Below are positions 61,206-64,000 of a stretch of DNA of 64,000 bases, piece by piece. The stretch lies in contig OZ220497.1 in the NCBI GenBank assembly GCA_965116245.1, positions 2,356,001 through 2,420,000 of the forward strand, in the 5' to 3' direction. Within the stretch, counting starts at the first letter, position 1, and each line of letters opens with the position of its first letter. This DNA comes from Poriferisodalis sp965116245 (GTDB lineage Bacteria; Actinomycetota; Acidimicrobiia; Acidimicrobiales; Poriferisodalaceae). A model generated the notes under the pieces. That model searched no databases. It was not told where the DNA came from and saw only the letters and a list, made by a program, of their open reading frames with translations. The translations under genes and the position numbers were made by a program.

Positions 61206-62039
61206 GTGTTCACAGTTCTGACTCAGCCGCCGAGCGATCTCAACAGCACTTCGCACGTGTGGATTCCGGTCCGCGCGGGCACGGTGTATACCGCGCCGGA
61301 CAACGGCCTGTGGGTTGGTGCCGCGGCACCTGTCGGCGCTGATGCAACCGATGCTTCGTTTCTGGGTGTGCTTGACGGTCAAGGAGTGTGGGCCATTGAC
61401 ATGGACCCGGCCGATGGGTTACCGCTCGATGAAGGCGATCTGGAGCCGGTGCCGCTGCGCAAACTGTACGGCCGTGTTTCCGACGAACACTGGCAGATCG
61501 CCGGACGCGCCGCGCAGATAGTCGAGTTTGAGCGCACCCATCGCTATTGCGGACGCTGTGGTAGCGCCACCCGTACCAACCCATCCGACCGGGCCAGAGT
61601 CTGCGATGCGTGTGGTCACATGGCCTTTCCGCGGCTCAGCCCCGCCATGATCGTGCTTGTTGAACGCGGCCCCGAAGTGCTGCTTGCCTGGGGCCAACAA
61701 TTTCCCGGCCGCTTCTACAGCGCTCTCGCGGGGTTCGTTGAACCTGGAGAGAGCCTTGAAGACGCAGTCATCCGCGAGGTCTACGAGGAGGTTCAAATCA
61801 CGGTCGCTGACGTCCGCTACTTCGGTAGCCAGCCGTGGCCTTTCCCCCACTCGTTGATGTGCGGCTTTGTCTGCGAATGGCGCTCCGGGGAGATCCAAAT
61901 CGATCCCGAAGAGATCGTTGATGCCGGTTGGTACACGCCCGACAGCTTGCCGCCCTGTCCGCGTGGCGGAATGTCCATTGCCGGATGGCTCATCGACGAC
62001 TGGTTGTCGCGCAACGGCGCCCCGATGCGCGCCGACTGA
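61206..62039 (+). CDS. nudC: NADH pyrophosphatase / RNA deNADding enzyme NudC
   Basis: Nudix hydrolase of 277 residues acting on NAD(H) and on NAD-capped RNA 5' ends. It has an N-terminal domain, a four-Cys zinc ribbon (CGRCG, CDACG), the Nudix box starting GFVEPGESLEDAV with REVYEE, and the NudC-specific SQPWPFPHSLM motif. One Nudix-box glycine is replaced by Gln (EEVQI). GTG start. It lies 94 bp after lexA and converges on cysS with a 10-bp gap. Confidence 0.92.
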   Translation: MFTVLTQPPSDLNSTSHVWIPVRAGTVYTAPDNGLWVGAAAPVGADATDASFLGVLDGQGVWAIDMDPADGLPLDEGDLEPVPLRKLYGRVSDEHWQIAGRAAQIVEFERTHRYCGRCGSATRTNPSDRARVCDACGHMAFPRLSPAMIVLVERGPEVLLAWGQQFPGRFYSALAGFVEPGESLEDAVIREVYEEVQITVADVRYFGSQPWPFPHSLMCGFVCEWRSGEIQIDPEEIVDAGWYTPDSLPPCPRGGMSIAGWLIDDWLSRNGAPMRAD

Positions 62040-62049
62040 CTCAGATGAC

Positions 62050-63516
62050 TTAGACCCGATGCCAGGTAGCGCCTGCCCGGCTGTCAGAAATAGTGATGCC
62101 CGCAGTTGTCAGCTCGTCGCGAATGCGATCAGCGGTGTCGAAATCGCGAGCTGAACGCGCGGAGGCCCTCAGGGCCAGCAGCTTGTCCACCTCTGCGTCC
62201 GAGAGACCGTCGGAGCCAGAGTCTTCGATTGCCTCAGCGCCACAGTTGAGCCCGAGCACTTTGAGCAGGTGCAGCGCCGTACGTGCCGAAACAGCGGCCT
62301 CATGTGGCACCGGCCCATCAAGGGCAGCGTTAGCAGCGCGCACAAGCCGGAACACAACGTCTAGTGCGGTAGGTGTCGAAAAGTCATCGTCCATGGCTGC
62401 CGAGAACGCCGACACAGCCGCAACATCAAACTCTCCGGCCGTGCTCACTTCGATATCAGGCTGCCTTAGCGCTGCATCGGTTTCGAGCGAGATACCGGCC
62501 TGCGCAGTCCGACGAGCGAGAGCATCAAGGCGGCCAACAGCGTTGCTAGCCGCTTCGAGCGCTTCGGGTCCCATCTCCATCGCCCGCCGATAGTGGGTTT
62601 GAAGTACCAGCAAGCGCACAGCGCGGCCGCCGACAGCATCAATGGCGTCCGCAAGCTGTGTGTAATTTCCTAGCGACTTGGCCATCTTCTGACTACCCAA
62701 AGTCACCATGGCACTGTGTACCCAGTAGCGAGCAAAGTCCTCGCCCACCGCAGCCGCCTGCGCGCACTCGTTTTGGTGGTGCGGAAAGACCAAGTCATCT
62801 CCCCCGCCGTGAATGTCGAAACCAGGTCCAAGCGCGTTCAGCGACATTGCCACGCATTCCGTATGCCAGCCCGGTCGACCTTGTCCCCACGGTGTGTACC
62901 AACTCGGTTCATCGGGCCGCGCTGCCTTCCAGAGCGCGAAATCCAGCGGCGAACGTTTATCGTCATCCACGTCGACTCGTGCTCCGGCATCCGCGCAGAG
63001 CTGCTCCAAAGTCCGACCGGCCAGATCGCCATAGCTGGCTACCGATTCCACGGAAAAATAGACGCCCTTGCCAGCCACTTCGTACGCAGCACCGGTCGAG
63101 CGCAACTTTGAGATCACGTCAATCATCTGAGGGATGAACTGCGTGGCATGGGGCCGCGAATGGGGCTGCAAGACGCCGAGCCGATTCATCTGAAGGTCGT
63201 ATGCGACCGTGAATTCAGCGGCGACCTCAGCTTCGGAGCGCTGCTCGCGCCGCGCTCGCTGCATGATCTTGTCGTCAATGTCGGTGACGTTGGAGGCGAC
63301 CGTGACCTCAAACCCTGCCCACGTTAGGTAGCGCCGAATCATGTCGTAGGTCACCGCCGTGCGACCGTGGCCAAGATGCGGCACGTCATAGACCGTCGGA
63401 CCGCAGACATACATCGACACTTCGCCTGGCGTACGCGGGACGAAGGCGATCTTGCGCCGCGTCATGGTGTCGTAGATCTGCAAGCTCACTGGTATCGATG
63501 TCCCTATTCGGCGCAT
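62050..63516 (-). CDS. cysS: Cysteinyl-tRNA synthetase
   Basis: Charges tRNA-Cys with cysteine in an ATP-dependent, zinc-dependent reaction. The 488-residue product has the zinc Cys in MYVCGPTVYDVPHLGHGRT (HxGH signature HLGH), WHTECVAMS and FPHHQNE zinc ligands, a KMSKS variant KMAKSLGN and the usual DALR-type C-terminus ending RDFDTADRIRDELTTAGI. Length excludes the shorter mycothiol ligase MshC. ATG at 63516; the divergent or downstream side lies off the coding run. Confidence 0.95.
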   Translation of the reverse strand: MRRIGTSIPVSLQIYDTMTRRKIAFVPRTPGEVSMYVCGPTVYDVPHLGHGRTAVTYDMIRRYLTWAGFEVTVASNVTDIDDKIMQRARREQRSEAEVAAEFTVAYDLQMNRLGVLQPHSRPHATQFIPQMIDVISKLRSTGAAYEVAGKGVYFSVESVASYGDLAGRTLEQLCADAGARVDVDDDKRSPLDFALWKAARPDEPSWYTPWGQGRPGWHTECVAMSLNALGPGFDIHGGGDDLVFPHHQNECAQAAAVGEDFARYWVHSAMVTLGSQKMAKSLGNYTQLADAIDAVGGRAVRLLVLQTHYRRAMEMGPEALEAASNAVGRLDALARRTAQAGISLETDAALRQPDIEVSTAGEFDVAAVSAFSAAMDDDFSTPTALDVVFRLVRAANAALDGPVPHEAAVSARTALHLLKVLGLNCGAEAIEDSGSDGLSDAEVDKLLALRASARSARDFDTADRIRDELTTAGITISDSRAGATWHRV

Positions 63517-63589
63517 CCCTGTCTGGCTTCGAGAGTACCGACGAGTCCTGACGGGATTGGTGAAGGAGTCAGATGGTTTCTCTGGTTCC

Positions 63590-64000
63590 TCACGTAGTCA
63601 ATCTGAGGACTTCGATCGTGCTCCAAATCACGAGGTTATGGAGCGCGTGCAGTAGCGAACCCGCCCACCAGCCGTATCGCACCCGCGCAATTGTGAACAT
63701 GAGACCTAGCCAGATCTGCGGGCTCACGATCAGTGGTGCGACAAGCACCGTGAGCAGTGTCCAAGTGACCTCAAAGTTGCCGATATGCACGGCACCGAAC
63801 GCCACTATCGAGCACCAGATCGGCCAGCGCGGATGCTCGGTCCACCACCTAGCGAAGCTGTCGTGCCAGGTTGGCGAGCGCTGCCCGGTCTCGCCCTTGG
63901 CGCCGTCGCGCTCCGCCTCGACTACCAGCGATTGGATCCACAATGTTGCACAGGCCAGCACCACGAGGATGCACAGTGCTGTTATGGCCACAGCCGGTCC
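63590..64000 (-). CDS. CPBP-family intramembrane protease-like protein (partial)
   Basis: Leftward gene cut by the right window edge; about 136 residues are visible, with at least three predicted spans. Two motifs of the CPBP (CAAX protease and bacteriocin-processing, Abi) family can be seen: FxxxH as FGAVHIGN and HxxxN as HALHNLV. The EExxxR motif should lie upstream in the missing part or near EAERDGAKGE, which does not fit well. The function cannot be decided. A GTG at 63991 is in frame, but the frame is open to the window edge. Confidence 0.6.
   Translation of the reverse strand, partial: GPAVAITALCILVVLACATLWIQSLVVEAERDGAKGETGQRSPTWHDSFARWWTEHPRWPIWCSIVAFGAVHIGNFEVTWTLLTVLVAPLIVSPQIWLGLMFTIARVRYGWWAGSLLHALHNLVIWSTIEVLRLTT

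Overview
This 64 kb window is a chromosomal segment of a moderately GC-rich actinomycete. The combination of features fits the class Acidimicrobiia best: an actinobacterial SOS box upstream of lexA, a DUF3039 protein, a B12-dependent ribonucleotide reductase, a phoH-ybeY-CNNM-era block with recO, uppS and dnaG nearby, and a ferrochelatase with the extra cysteines of actinobacterial enzymes. The taxon is an inference. No phage, insertion sequence, CRISPR array or rRNA operon is visible, and genes are tightly packed with many 1-28 nt overlaps.

Layout. 1-6 kb: a 36-bp tandem repeat, then leftward genes for a lipoprotein serine protease, tRNA m1A58 methyltransferase (trmI), three small membrane proteins, a PBP4-type carboxypeptidase, a ROK sugar kinase and a peroxiredoxin. 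6-13 kb: thrH, an acyl-CoA dehydrogenase, and a leftward acetoin-dehydrogenase-type operon acoA-acoB-acoX-acoC. 13-23 kb: a sugar-acid dehydratase, a Na+/Ca2+ exchanger, an MFS exporter, an acyl-CoA ligase, a BrkB-type membrane protein, three small enzymes and a second acyl-CoA dehydrogenase. 23.6-28.8 kb: a four-gene cassette (imelysin, di-heme oxidoreductase, second imelysin, vitamin-K-carboxylase-like HTTM protein) behind an AT-rich promoter region. 28.8-34 kb: enoyl-CoA hydratase, infA, flavin reductase, threonine aldolase, thioesterase, tRNA-Val, an inositol-phosphatase-family enzyme and an orphan. 34-41 kb: a complete leftward peptide-type ABC importer. 41-54 kb: tRNA-Met, tRNA-Asn, dnaG, half of a PEP-utilising enzyme, recO, uppS, a rightward dinG-type helicase, era, CNNM, ybeY, phoH and DUF3039. 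54-64 kb: an MFS-ferrochelatase fusion, nrdJ, a RibD-type reductase, lexA with its SOS box, nudC, cysS and a partial CPBP membrane protein.

Three things stand out. One ATPase of the peptide importer carries about 230 residues with six or seven predicted membrane spans inserted between its Q-loop and its signature motif, with all ATPase motifs kept. A 783-residue ORF joins a full 12-span MFS transporter to a full ferrochelatase through a Pro/Ser/Thr-rich linker. Finally, short tandem repeats with a unit close to 15 bp (14-18 bp) recur across the whole window. They lie at gene ends and convergent junctions, often over stop codons, and occur in frame inside the ROK kinase, CNNM, YbeY and NrdJ genes, so one expansion process seems to act genome-wide.
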